From BMS3ABIN04 sp965554225 (lineage in GTDB: Bacteria; Bacteroidota; Ignavibacteria; Ignavibacteriales; Melioribacteraceae): a stretch of 6,128 bases of DNA. The notes under the pieces were generated by a model, which searched no databases, was not told where the DNA came from, and saw nothing but the letters and a program-made list of their open reading frames with translations. Each line of letters starts with the position of its first letter. The stretch's first letter is position 1. Both the position numbers and the translations under genes were made by a program. The stretch is taken from positions 1-6,128 of the forward strand of contig CBEVZC010000161.1 in assembly GCA_965554225.1 (NCBI GenBank). The letters are read 5' to 3'. This document shows, in pieces, positions 1 through 6,128 of the stretch.

Positions 1-49
1 CTCAAAGAATTTTAACTAATTCATTACCTGCTTATTTGGAAGAGCTGTA

Positions 50-1633
50 CTATTTGGATATGAGCAATTTACTTGATAATATTTGTGCTTTTTGGACAAT
101 ACTTTCCGGGTAGCCCTGTATTTCCAACAATTTAATTGCATTTCCCGAAGATGTTGGTCCGTGCTGAATTTTATAATCATAAAAATATCTTCTGCCTTCT
201 ATCTGTCCACTAAAATGAAACATTGCGTATTGTCCGTTGAGCAATTCCTGCAGTTCTATATCATGAGTAGTAACCAGCACAAGATTATTTTTATTTAGAT
301 ACTCCAGCACGGCTGTTGATGCCGCAAGTCTTTCTACCGTATTTGTTCCTCTGAAAATTTCATCGATAAGAAAAAGATATTCAGACTTTGAATTGGATAA
401 TTCAAGAAATTGCTGAAGTTGTTCAACTTCAACAAAGAAATAGCTCTTTGAATTTTCTAAATCTTCTTCTCTATTTATTGCTGATTTAACAATAAGTTTA
501 GGAATGGATGCGCTTTTACTTAAACAGAAATTAAATGTATGCGCTAAAATAAAATTAACACCGATTTTTTTTATAAATGTTGTTTTCCCTGCCATATTTG
601 AGCCTGTAATCAAAGCCGATTTTTCTAATTTTTCCAGGCTGTTTGAAACGGCATTTGGAATAAGCGGATGATAAATATCGGTAAACGTAATTGCATTATT
701 TGCGGTAAAACCGGGTTTGCAGTAAACCGGTAAGCTGCTTACGTAAGAAGCCACCGAAATTGACGAATCAATCCTCGCAACATTTTCATAGATTTCTCTA
801 ATTTCCTTTTGATATTTTTTCAAAATACCAACGGAAGTAGAATATTTTAATATGTCATAAAGAAAATAAATATTTAAGTAATCTATAATACCGGCTAACA
901 TTTCATTTGCTGCAGCCTTATCAAGTACCATTGAACCAATTTTCTTGTTTAGTTTTTTAATTAGCCGACTTTTGCTTTTAAGGAATTCTAATTCTTTAAT
1001 ATCACCATCCTTAATTTTATTCATTTTCCTTGATGTAATAAAAAGCAAATTTAAACTTGCAAAACCTGCAAAGTACTTGTGTATTTTCTTTGAAAAAATA
1101 TTATTCACAATTAAATTAGTAACAAAAACTACTAATACCAGGAACAGAAAAGAAGTATTGAAAATAGTTAAAACAACACTGAGCAGCGCCGAATAAGAAA
1201 GCACATAAAAAAGGGAATTATATTTTGGTCTTTCCGGCAGATCACCGAAAATTAAAGGCGCAATAAAATTAGAGTTTCGGTCGTCTAGTCTTGTAAGCTC
1301 CAATTGAAGAGATTCTCTTACACCGGAATTATCTTTTAAGTATTCAATCAGATTAAATCTTTCATTAAGAACTGCTTTGTCATTTTCATATTTGTGTAAT
1401 AAATGATAAAGGTATTGCTGTCCGACCGGAGAAGCATTTCTATCCATTATTGTAAAAATATCATCAAAGTTTAAATCGTTCCATGTTTTATGGTCAACAA
1501 TTTCCATATCACTAAAATTCGTTGAAACAGCTTGGTGATACAGAGAAATAAATTCGAAGCTGCGATATTTATCAACCGGTTTCCCCCAATTATTTCTAAT
1601 CGATTCTAATTTCTTTTTTAGTTTGAATAACAT
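50..1633 (-). CDS. MutS-family ATPase with a membrane hairpin, lacking the mismatch-recognition domain
   Basis: This is a MutS-related P-loop ATPase of 527 residues from the ATG at 1633; a TTG three codons further upstream (1642) could also start it, and a stop lies in frame just before that. The C-terminal ATPase domain is complete: Walker A GSNMAGKTT (about residues 344-352), the SYFFVEVEQL segment (397-406), Walker B LFLIDE with D424/E425, the RGTNTVERLAAS signature, the TTH switch (455-457) and a C-terminal HGPTSSGNAI segment. Residues about 55-130 resemble the start of the MutS core/lever domain. Canonical MutS is about 850 residues; the N-terminal mismatch-binding domain and its Phe-X-Glu motif are absent. 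Two strongly hydrophobic stretches (about 138-158 and 160-180) separated by a short Asn-Thr-Ser turn look like a transmembrane hairpin. It is therefore unlikely to be the main mismatch-repair MutS. The family call is firm; the biological role is unknown. No MutL or Smr domain is seen. Confidence 0.93.
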   Translation of the reverse strand: MLFKLKKKLESIRNNWGKPVDKYRSFEFISLYHQAVSTNFSDMEIVDHKTWNDLNFDDIFTIMDRNASPVGQQYLYHLLHKYENDKAVLNERFNLIEYLKDNSGVRESLQLELTRLDDRNSNFIAPLIFGDLPERPKYNSLFYVLSYSALLSVVLTIFNTSFLFLVLVVFVTNLIVNNIFSKKIHKYFAGFASLNLLFITSRKMNKIKDGDIKELEFLKSKSRLIKKLNKKIGSMVLDKAAANEMLAGIIDYLNIYFLYDILKYSTSVGILKKYQKEIREIYENVARIDSSISVASYVSSLPVYCKPGFTANNAITFTDIYHPLIPNAVSNSLEKLEKSALITGSNMAGKTTFIKKIGVNFILAHTFNFCLSKSASIPKLIVKSAINREEDLENSKSYFFVEVEQLQQFLELSNSKSEYLFLIDEIFRGTNTVERLAASTAVLEYLNKNNLVLVTTHDIELQELLNGQYAMFHFSGQIEGRRYFYDYKIQHGPTSSGNAIKLLEIQGYPESIVQKAQILSSKLLISK

Positions 1634-1654
1634 AGTAAGCAATTTAAATTAAAA

Positions 1655-1708
1655 TTAAGTCCTTCTCAACAGTAATCTGACTTGAGTCGTAATCAAAATA
1701 CTAGTCAT
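1655..1708 (-). CDS. possible 17-residue leader peptide upstream of the MutS-like gene
   Basis: An ATG at 1708 opens a 17-codon frame (MTSILITTQVRLLLRRT) that ends with TAA 21 bases before the ATG of the MutS-like gene. A purine-rich GAGAG stands just upstream of its ATG, but very close. Codons 10-12 overlap one arm of an alternative RNA hairpin, which is the arrangement seen in translated attenuation leaders. The Leu/Arg-rich end has no match that I recognise. A frame this short is expected by chance, so it is a candidate only, and it may simply be part of an intergenic repeat. Confidence 0.12.
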   Translation of the reverse strand: MTSILITTQVRLLLRRT

Positions 1709-1730
1709 TCTCTCAGATTAAAAATCTGAG
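1673..1730 (-). promoter_or_regulatory. three-armed alternative hairpin leader before the MutS-like gene
   Basis: Read on the minus strand, arm A (CTCAGATT, 1730-1723) pairs perfectly over 8 bp with arm B (AATCTGAG, 1719-1712) around a TTT loop. Shifted by one base, arm B (TAATCTGA, 1720-1713) can instead pair perfectly over 8 bp with arm C (TCAGATTA, 1680-1673), leaving a 32-base loop. The two pairings exclude each other. There is no T-run directly after either hairpin, so it is not a standard intrinsic terminator. The pairing is directly visible; a regulatory role is inference. The alternative is a small dispersed repeat. Confidence 0.3.
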
Positions 1731-1752
1731 CTACAGTGATTAAATTTTATTT

Positions 1753-1770
1753 TTAATAATTTATTATTAA
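1753..1770. repeat. AT-only palindrome between the carboxylase and MutS-like genes
   Basis: TTAATAAT (1753-1760) is followed after TT by its exact reverse complement ATTATTAA (1763-1770). The structure would be weak because it has no G or C, and it lacks a T-run on the minus strand, so it is a poor terminator for the carboxylase gene. It could arise by chance in such AT-rich DNA. Confidence 0.3.
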
Positions 1771-1786
1771 CTGAAGAAGGTGGATT

Positions 1787-1815
1787 AAAACTTATTCTTT
1801 ATATCTCACCGTCAA
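1787..1815 (-). promoter_or_regulatory. candidate Bacteroidota-type promoter for the MutS-like gene
   Basis: On the minus strand, TTG (1815-1813, within GTTTTGAC) is followed after 18 bases by TAAGTTTT (1794-1787). This is one base off the Bacteroidota -7 consensus TAnnTTTG, with a TTG-type -33 element. It begins 15 bases after the carboxylase stop codon. It would give a 5' leader of roughly 145 bases containing the alternative hairpins. The match is directly seen, but such motifs are common in AT-rich DNA. Confidence 0.28.
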
Positions 1816-1829
1816 AACTCTTCTGCGTT

Positions 1830-3485
1830 TTACGTTTGAATAACTCCAACATTAAATTTGGGAATATCCGGGTTATTGTTTGCTACTTCAATGGATTTGG
1901 AAATATATTCTCTTGTAAAAGCAGGATCAATTATTTCATCGACCCATAAACGAGCCGCGGCATAAAGTACGCTGCTTTTATCTTCGTAGGATTGTTGTAT
2001 TTCATTCAACAATTTTTGTTTTTCTTCTTCACTGAATTCTTTTCCTGCTTTTTTCATTTGTTTTACTTTAATATCAAGCAATACATTACTTGCTTGAGTT
2101 CCTCCCATTACGGAAATTTTTGCGTTGGGATAGGCATAGATAAATCGGGGATCGTAAGCCTTTCCGCACATTGCATAGTTGCCGGCGCCAAAACTATTAC
2201 CGACAATAATTGTGATTTTGGGAACAACCGAATTAGCAACGGCATTAACCATTTTTGCACCGTCTTTTATTATACCGCCATGTTCGGCTTTGCTTCCTAC
2301 CATAAATCCCGTAACATCCTGAAGAAACAGAAGGGGAATTTTCTTCTGGTTGCAATTCATAATAAAACGCGCAGCTTTATTTGCACTATCGGAATAAATT
2401 ACTCCGCCGATTTGCATTTCGCCTTTTTCAGTTTTAACTATGCTTCTTTGATTCGCTACAATTCCAACCGCCCAGCCGTCAATTCGCGCATATGCAGTAA
2501 TTATGGTTTTCCCGTAGCCGGCTTTGTACTCATCAATTTCGGAATTATCAACAATCCGCGCAATTAAGTCGTAAGTATTGTATTGCCCAATAGGATCCTC
2601 GGGAAGTATGCCGTATATTTCCTCTTGAGAATAGAGTGGGGACTTAGATTCAATACGGTTAAATCCTGCCTTTTCATTTTCACCAAATTTATTTGTCAGA
2701 CTTTTGATTGCAGATAAGCATTCGTCATCATTTTTTACTATGTAATCGGTAACACCGGAAATATTCGACTGTACTAAAGCTCCGCCTAAACTTTCATTAT
2801 CAATTACTTCACCGATAGCAGCTCTTACCAAATGCGAACCGGCAAGAAAAACGGAACCTTCGCCTTCAACAATTAATGCTTCATCGCTCATGATAGGCAA
2901 ATATGCTCCGCCGGCAACGCAAGGACCCATAATAGCTGAAATTTGAGGAATTCCCATTGCGGATATTTTAGCATTATTCCTGAATATTCTTCCGAAGTGC
3001 TCTTTGTCGGGGAAAATATCTTCTTGAAGCGGAAGGAAAACTCCTGCGCTGTCAACCAGATATACTAAGGGAAGTTTGTTTTCCATTGCTATTTCCTGAG
3101 CACGTAAATTCTTTTTACCCGAGAGGGGAAACCAAGCACCGGCTTTTACGGTTGCGTCGTTTGCAACTATTAAATAATTTTTACCGTTAATTTTCCCAAT
3201 TCCAAAAACTACACCGGCACCAGGAGCGCCGCCATACTCTTTATACATGTTATTTGCACAAAATGTATTTAACTCATAAAATTTTGAATCCTTATCAATT
3301 AACTTTGCAATTCTTTCCCGTGCAGTCAGCTTTCCTTTTTTATGATGCTTTTCAATAGCTTTCTCACCGCCACCGAGTTCTGTTGTTTTTCTAACCCCAT
3401 TTAATTTACGAACTAAGTTTTTATAAAAATCTTCTCTTTTCAGAAATTGTTTTTCCTTTTTGATATCACTTATAATTTTTTTCAT
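1830..3485 (-). CDS. biotin-dependent acyl-CoA carboxylase, carboxyltransferase (beta) subunit
   Basis: This carboxyltransferase subunit moves the carboxyl group from carboxybiotin to an acyl-CoA in the cytoplasm. At 551 residues it is the usual full length for propionyl-/methylcrotonyl-CoA carboxylase beta chains. The N-terminal half carries KLTARERI (52-59), the VANDATVKAG segment (107-116), HFGRIF (163-168) and the oxyanion-hole region MGPCVAGGAYLP (186-197). The C-terminal half carries VTGFMVG (391-397), EHGGIIKDGAKMV (401-413) and the second oxyanion-hole region GNSFGAGNYAMCGKAYDPRF (429-448). These stretches resemble methylcrotonyl-CoA carboxylase beta (MCCC2 type) more than classical PccB, whose corresponding C-terminal region reads quite differently. 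The neighbouring MeaB gene argues for propionyl-CoA, so I leave the substrate open and give no symbol. No biotin carboxylase/biotin carrier (alpha) gene lies in the window. The ATG at 3485 fits the family N-terminus; no Shine-Dalgarno sequence is evident. It starts 62 bases after the meaB stop. Confidence 0.94.
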   Translation of the reverse strand: MKKIISDIKKEKQFLKREDFYKNLVRKLNGVRKTTELGGGEKAIEKHHKKGKLTARERIAKLIDKDSKFYELNTFCANNMYKEYGGAPGAGVVFGIGKINGKNYLIVANDATVKAGAWFPLSGKKNLRAQEIAMENKLPLVYLVDSAGVFLPLQEDIFPDKEHFGRIFRNNAKISAMGIPQISAIMGPCVAGGAYLPIMSDEALIVEGEGSVFLAGSHLVRAAIGEVIDNESLGGALVQSNISGVTDYIVKNDDECLSAIKSLTNKFGENEKAGFNRIESKSPLYSQEEIYGILPEDPIGQYNTYDLIARIVDNSEIDEYKAGYGKTIITAYARIDGWAVGIVANQRSIVKTEKGEMQIGGVIYSDSANKAARFIMNCNQKKIPLLFLQDVTGFMVGSKAEHGGIIKDGAKMVNAVANSVVPKITIIVGNSFGAGNYAMCGKAYDPRFIYAYPNAKISVMGGTQASNVLLDIKVKQMKKAGKEFSEEEKQKLLNEIQQSYEDKSSVLYAAARLWVDEIIDPAFTREYISKSIEVANNNPDIPKFNVGVIQT

Positions 3486-3547
3486 ATTCAGACTAATTTT
3501 ATGAGATAAATTAAATACCCTATTTTATGACTTTTAGTATATATCTT

Positions 3548-4504
3548 TTACTTAAAACTTGTTTTATAGTTTTGCACAATATCTTCGGCTAACTGATACG
3601 GAGAAATTTTTCCATCAATAAGGTTAATTAAGTTTTCTTCAAGCTGAATAGACCTTTCTTTGTTCCAAAGGTCATCCATTAGTTCATTATCAATAATTTC
3701 TTTTACTCTCATTTTGGAACTGTGCTTTCTTTTTTCAATTAGACCATGCGATTGTTGCAGAAAAATTCTATGCTTTTCAATTTCATCCGCAATATCTGTT
3801 ATACCTTTATTTTCATATGCTATTGCTTTTATAATACGGGGCATCCAGCTTGTTTCATCATGTTTACGCAACATCAGAATAGTTTCAAGAGACATTTGTG
3901 CACTGTCGGCACCAGGTCTGTCACTTTTATTTAGCACGAAAAAATCAGCTATCTCCATTAAGCCGGCTTTCATAGCTTGAATCGAATCGCCGGACTCGGG
4001 AACGAGTGTTACAATAGTTGTATCCGCAGTTTGAGCTATATCCAATTCGGATTGACCGACACCGACAGTTTCAAAAATTATATAATCGTAACCGGCAGCA
4101 TCAAGAACATCGGCAGCATCAATAGATTTTCTGCTTAAACCTCCAAGGCTTCCTCGTGTAGCCATACTTCTAATAAAAACTCCGGGATCGCTTCCTATTT
4201 CATTCATCCTTATTCTATCGCCGAGCAGCGCTCCGCCTGAAAAAGGGCTTGTCGGATCGACTGCAATAATACCAACCGTTTTATTTTGTTTTCTATACAA
4301 TTTAGTAAGTTGATTAGTTAAAGTTGATTTACCAGCTCCGGGTGGTCCGGTTAAACCAATTTTATATGCTTTGCCTGTTTTAGGATGAATTTGTTTTAGA
4401 ATATCAATTGAATTAGAATTCCCTTCTTCAACCTTTGATATAAGACGTGACGTTAATCGCTTGTTAATAGTATTGAGATTTTCAAGAATTGATTTATCTA
4501 ACAT
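3548..4504 (-). CDS. meaB: MeaB/ArgK-family GTPase, methylmalonyl-CoA mutase chaperone
   Basis: MeaB is a cytoplasmic SIMIBI-class GTPase that gates cobalamin loading of methylmalonyl-CoA mutase and protects or rescues the inactivated enzyme. At 318 residues the length is typical. Visible motifs are Walker A GPPGAGKST (53-61), the AVDPTSPFSGGALLGDRIRM block (81-100), SMATRGSLGGL (113-123), the switch motif ETVGVGQSE (145-153) and the guanine-specifying NKSD (192-195). The C-terminal helices (about 255-318) correspond to the dimerisation region of the family. The ATG lies 10 bases after the nadD stop, with only a weak AAGAG upstream, so it is probably cotranscribed with and translationally close to nadD. 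The mutase genes themselves are not in the window. E. coli ArgK (YgfD) is the same family; the old arginine-transport-kinase label should not be used. Confidence 0.95.
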   Translation of the reverse strand: MLDKSILENLNTINKRLTSRLISKVEEGNSNSIDILKQIHPKTGKAYKIGLTGPPGAGKSTLTNQLTKLYRKQNKTVGIIAVDPTSPFSGGALLGDRIRMNEIGSDPGVFIRSMATRGSLGGLSRKSIDAADVLDAAGYDYIIFETVGVGQSELDIAQTADTTIVTLVPESGDSIQAMKAGLMEIADFFVLNKSDRPGADSAQMSLETILMLRKHDETSWMPRIIKAIAYENKGITDIADEIEKHRIFLQQSHGLIEKRKHSSKMRVKEIIDNELMDDLWNKERSIQLEENLINLIDGKISPYQLAEDIVQNYKTSFK

Positions 4505-4514
4505 TTATAAGCTC

Positions 4515-5093
4515 TTAAACCCTGTATAAGTTATTGGTTAATATATATTCTTTAATTTTTTCGGGGACAAGGAAATCGATGGGCAAATCCTTTTTAATTC
4601 TATCCCTAATTTCAGTACCGGAAATATCAATCGTGGGAGAATCAACATAAGTTGCTGCTCCGTAGTATTTGTGAAAATCTTTTGTACCCATATCGGAATG
4701 TCTTTTAAGAACAATTAATTCTGCTAACTTTAAGATTCCGTCCGGATTATGCCAGCTATCAAATTTAAGTAAATTATCAAACCCGATAATCAGTTCAATC
4801 TTTTTGTAATCTTTACTAAATTCTAGTAGAGTATTGTAAGTATAGGAAACATCGCCTTTGTTAATTTCAAAATCCGAAACTTCAAAATATGGAATTCCGT
4901 CTATTGCTGCTTTTACCATGTTTAGTCTATGCTCAGGCGAAGAATACTCAACATTTATTTTATGGGGAGAAATAAAACACGGGATAAAAATTACTTTATC
5001 TAGTTTTCTTTTTAGAATTACATCCTGAGCTGTAATTAAATGTCCATGGTGAATAGGATCGAAAGTCCCACCGAATATTCCAATTGCTCCCAA
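4515..5093 (-). CDS. nadD: nicotinate-nucleotide adenylyltransferase
   Basis: NadD transfers AMP from ATP to nicotinate mononucleotide to make deamido-NAD, the adenylylation step shared by de novo and salvage NAD synthesis; it is a soluble enzyme. At 192 residues it matches the family. The nucleotidyltransferase fold is marked by GGTFDPIHHGH (8-18, containing the HxGH motif), PCFISPHK (38-45), SYTYNTL (83-89), the IIGFDNLLKFDSWHNP segment (102-117) and ISGTEIRDRI (157-166), the counterpart of the usual ISSTxIR motif with Gly in place of the second Ser. The start is a TTG: it is preceded by GGAGA at good distance, it puts the GIFGGTFDP strand at the expected position, and no in-frame ATG exists back to the upstream stop at 5112-5114. 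The gene lies 22 bases after the protease stop and 10 bases before meaB. Confidence 0.95.
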   Translation of the reverse strand: MGAIGIFGGTFDPIHHGHLITAQDVILKRKLDKVIFIPCFISPHKINVEYSSPEHRLNMVKAAIDGIPYFEVSDFEINKGDVSYTYNTLLEFSKDYKKIELIIGFDNLLKFDSWHNPDGILKLAELIVLKRHSDMGTKDFHKYYGAATYVDSPTIDISGTEIRDRIKKDLPIDFLVPEKIKEYILTNNLYRV

Positions 5094-5097
5094 ATTG

Positions 5098-5102
5098 TCT
5101 CC
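5098..5102 (-). promoter_or_regulatory. ribosome binding site of nadD deciding a TTG start
   Basis: Minus-strand GGAGA ends four bases before the TTG at 5093-5091. It is the only clear Shine-Dalgarno-like sequence in front of any gene here, and it supports TTG over the ATT codons lying further upstream in the same frame. Confidence 0.55.
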
Positions 5103-5115
5103 AATAATATTTTAA

Positions 5116-6054
5116 TTAGGATTTATTATTTATGAGATCCGTTAAATTTTTTCTATAAACATTTATATCACCTAAATATTTATTTCTATTTAGCTCTGAA
5201 CAAATCTTAATCTGGTGCTTACGAAAAGCTAATTTAACTGCATTATTTAAAATTTTCCTACCGTAATTTTTATCTTTCCTTAAACGTTTAGTATCGTTTA
5301 CAATCATGTTTATAAGTTCTTCGGATAATTTTTTTTCGTTAGCTTCATCGGATAATTCCGCTACAATTATTCTTTTTTCCTGACTTATTGAACTTCTAAA
5401 AACGACAAAAAACATTAAAATTATGAAGAGCATAAAAACAGTGGAAAGTATCATACCAAAATTAAAAGTTACACTCAAATTCCAGATTGAATGCAGACTA
5501 ACGGCAGCTAAATAACCAAGTACTATTAACCCCAGCTTATTTTTTTTGCTAAATTTACTCAAAGTAAGAAAGGCTCCGAAAGTAGCTGTAGAGAAACAAT
5601 GGACTAATACTGTAAATCCTGTTCTTAAAATAATTAGGATGATAAGTTCTTCCAAAGATTTGCCGTAAGAAAAGAAATAAAGAAGGTTTTCCGTCATTCC
5701 GAACCCGAGACCAATTGCACCTCCGTAAACAAGTCCGTCGGTTATATTATCATATTCCTTTGTTAAAAAGAAAATAAACAAAAATAGGCCTTTCGCAAAT
5801 TCTTCAACAAACGGCGCCGTAATAACAGCTCCAATAATATTTTGTTTAGCAAGGGAATGAGCAAATAAACTTATTGGAACCATTACCAATAAAGAAACAA
5901 ACGTTGCAAAAATAATTGCACCAAAAGCGCCCCAAAGAAAATGAGCAAATACCAATATGAAAGATTCTCTTTCGTATTTATCCATTTTCCAGATTATTAC
6001 TAAATATAATAGGATTGGAATTACTGCAGAAAATAATGAAATAAGTATCAGCAT
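5116..6054 (-). CDS. PrsW-family intramembrane metalloprotease with a charged C-terminal tail
   Basis: This is a multi-pass membrane protein of 312 residues, related to PrsW, the Bacillus protease that makes the first cut in the anti-sigma factor RsiW. Visible features are about seven or eight hydrophobic segments between residues 2 and 220, the family N-terminal pattern KMDKYERE (23-30), the EExxK motif in PFVEEFAKG (E84, E85, K88), GLVYGGAIGLGFGMTEN (107-123, the FxxxEN motif), H152 in LVHCFSTATFGA and HSIWN (188-192). Together these are the likely metal ligands and active-site residues. After about residue 222 there is a soluble, lysine- and glutamate-rich tail of roughly 90 residues, mostly helix-like. 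No anti-sigma or sigma gene is nearby, so the substrate is unknown and I do not use the symbol prsW. The start ATG follows an AT-rich leader with no Shine-Dalgarno sequence. It is the first gene of the probable nadD-meaB unit. Confidence 0.9.
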   Translation of the reverse strand: MLILISLFSAVIPILLYLVIIWKMDKYERESFILVFAHFLWGAFGAIIFATFVSLLVMVPISLFAHSLAKQNIIGAVITAPFVEEFAKGLFLFIFFLTKEYDNITDGLVYGGAIGLGFGMTENLLYFFSYGKSLEELIILIILRTGFTVLVHCFSTATFGAFLTLSKFSKKNKLGLIVLGYLAAVSLHSIWNLSVTFNFGMILSTVFMLFIILMFFVVFRSSISQEKRIIVAELSDEANEKKLSEELINMIVNDTKRLRKDKNYGRKILNNAVKLAFRKHQIKICSELNRNKYLGDINVYRKNLTDLINNKS

Positions 6055-6086
6055 AAAAATGAAAGAATTTAAAACCGATTATGTTT

Positions 6087-6115
6087 AAAAAATAATATAA
6101 TTTTTTGTTTAGCAA
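6087..6115 (-). promoter_or_regulatory. candidate promoter for the protease-nadD-meaB unit
   Basis: On the minus strand, TTG (6115-6113) is followed after 18 bases by TATTTTTT (6094-6087), which is one base off TAnnTTTG. The spacing and sequence type equal those of the candidate before the MutS-like gene. The region is almost pure A/T, so a chance match is quite possible. A start site here would give a leader of roughly 25 bases before the ATG at 6054. Confidence 0.2.
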
Positions 6116-6128
6116 GATGAAATATTTA

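Noticed and set aside
3..113. Plus-strand open frame of 36 codons entering from the left edge and ending at TAG 111-113, overlapping the 3' end of the MutS-like gene.
   Set aside because: It could be the tail of a convergent gene, but more than half of it is antisense to a well-supported gene and no upstream part is visible. Another frame also ends within the first 15 bases, so nothing favours this one.
945..1196. Plus-strand open frames within the MutS-like gene (945-1196 and 83-298).
   Set aside because: These are shadows of the minus-strand gene with no family resemblance.
1712..1730. Reading the 8-bp hairpin as an intrinsic terminator of the carboxylase gene.
   Set aside because: On the minus strand the hairpin is followed by AGAATGAC rather than a T-run, and it lies 100 bases beyond the stop codon.
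1992..2567. Plus-strand open frame of 191 codons inside the carboxylase gene.
   Set aside because: It is antisense to highly conserved carboxyltransferase motifs, and its translation is a low-complexity Phe/Ile/Ser-rich product typical of a shadow frame.
3660..3980. Plus-strand open frames inside meaB (3660-3980 and 3746-3934).
   Set aside because: They lie antisense to conserved GTPase sequence and have no recognisable domain or start signals.
6117..6128. ATG AAA TAT TTA at the right edge on the plus strand, a possible start of a divergent gene.
   Set aside because: Only four codons are visible, there is no convincing ribosome binding site, and it overlaps the proposed minus-strand promoter.

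Overview
This is an AT-rich window with five complete protein genes, all on the minus strand. Shine-Dalgarno sequences are weak or absent for most of them. Two possible promoters fit the Bacteroidota pattern (TTG about 18 bases before TAnnTTTT/G). Together with a membrane-segment-bearing MutS relative and an acyl-CoA carboxylase beta subunit next to a MeaB GTPase, this suggests a bacterium of the Bacteroidota/Chlorobiota/Ignavibacteriota group. The assignment is inferred from gene content and signals; there is no rRNA or other marker to fix it.

In the direction of transcription (right to left) the order is as follows. A PrsW-family intramembrane metalloprotease (6054-5116) comes first, then NadD of NAD biosynthesis (5093-4515), then a MeaB/ArgK-type G3E-like GTPase that services methylmalonyl-CoA mutase (4504-3548). 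Next is a biotin-dependent acyl-CoA carboxylase carboxyltransferase (beta) subunit (3485-1830), and last a MutS-family ATPase with a two-helix membrane hairpin and no mismatch-reading domain (1633-50). Gaps are 22, 10, 62 and 196 bases. The first three genes therefore look like one transcription unit, the carboxylase may be part of it, and mutS probably has its own promoter.

MeaB and the carboxylase fit a shared role in propionyl-/branched-chain acyl-CoA metabolism, but the carboxylase looks more like the methylcrotonyl-CoA type than the classical propionyl-CoA type. NadD and PrsW have no obvious functional tie to that pathway.

The 196-base gap before mutS is the only substantial non-coding stretch. 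It holds a promoter candidate just after the carboxylase stop, an AT-only palindrome, a perfect 8-bp hairpin whose second arm can instead pair with a third copy of the sequence downstream, and a 17-codon open frame. This could be an attenuation-type leader or a fragment of a dispersed intergenic repeat; the sequence alone does not decide. The 49 bases at the left end and the 74 at the right end hold no complete gene. I see no mobile element, CRISPR array, tRNA or rRNA, and no clear evidence of a new multi-gene system. The most unusual items are the membrane-linked MutS relative and its leader.
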